Below are positions 13,602 to 13,628 of a DNA stretch of 13,628 bases, one piece after another. The notes under the pieces are model-generated. The model was not told the origin of the DNA. It did not search any database and saw only the letters and a program-made list of their open reading frames with translations. Made by a program: the position numbers and the translations under genes. Numbering within the stretch: the stretch's first letter is position 1; every line of letters begins with the position of its first letter. Origin of the DNA: an uncultured Lachnospiraceae bacterium (lineage in GTDB: Bacteria; Bacillota; Clostridia; Lachnospirales; Lachnospiraceae); contig CADBOW010000082.1 of NCBI GenBank assembly GCA_902796375.1, positions 1 to 13,628 of the forward strand, written 5' to 3'.

Positions 13602-13628
13602 GGACGCTGCAGCTCGGTGGACGCTGCA
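13602..13628. repeat. Pair of 10-bp direct repeats at the right edge
   Basis: GGACGCTGCA occurs at 13602-13611 and again at 13619-13628, 17 bases apart, and the window ends inside this pattern. It may be the start of a repeat family or chance. Nothing else was recognised after the terminator. Confidence 0.4.

Overview
The window looks like chromosomal DNA from a Gram-positive Clostridia, most likely a Lachnospiraceae-type gut or rumen anaerobe. Pointers are strong GGAGG-type ribosome binding sites, a secreted protein with aromatic cell-wall-binding repeats, and a capsule/exopolysaccharide locus whose tyrosine kinase is split from its membrane activator and paired with a PHP-type phosphatase. 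No database search was possible, so this assignment is inference.

Layout. (1) Minus strand, 1-1809: end of an aromatic amino acid operon, tyrA (prephenate dehydrogenase) then aroA (EPSP synthase, cut by the window edge), with a sigma-70-like promoter at 1867-1895. The aroA product carries an unusual low-complexity insert of eight five-residue repeats. (2) Plus strand, 1946-2860: a DMT/EamA transporter, divergent from tyrA. (3) 3104-4255: a very lysine-rich secreted protein with cell-wall-binding repeats, nearly uniform AAG lysine codons, its own promoter region with a 12-bp palindrome, and a 20-bp-stem hairpin behind it. (4) 4344-8181: a membrane protein of unknown function, CpsB-type phosphatase, Wzz/CpsC-type chain-length protein and CpsD-type BY-kinase with a tyrosine-rich tail. 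This is the control module for polysaccharide assembly. (5) 8203-8305: a terminator-like hairpin followed by a good promoter, so the next genes can be transcribed separately. (6) 8346-13497: LicD-family transferase, an IspD/TarI-like protein with an altered active site, a Wzx-type flippase, a canonical IspD/TarI-like cytidylyltransferase and an extended SDR (epimerase/reductase), closed by a strong terminator at 13530-13566.

The genes of part 6 fit a pathway in which a polyol or sugar phosphate is activated with CTP, possibly after reduction by the SDR, and its phosphate moiety is transferred by LicD onto a glycan that the flippase exports. The CpsB/C/D module would tune chain length or export. 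No glycosyltransferase, initiating phosphoglycosyltransferase or polymerase is in the window, so those must lie elsewhere. The best candidate for something undescribed is the pairing of a catalytically altered IspD paralogue with an intact one in this LicD/flippase operon. Second is the uncharacterised signal-peptide/5-TM protein leading the kinase operon.

I saw no tRNA, rRNA, CRISPR array, insertion sequence or phage gene. No stretch longer than 300 bases lacks a gene; the larger gaps (1810-1945, 2861-3103, 8182-8345, 11494-11660) are described in the entries below.
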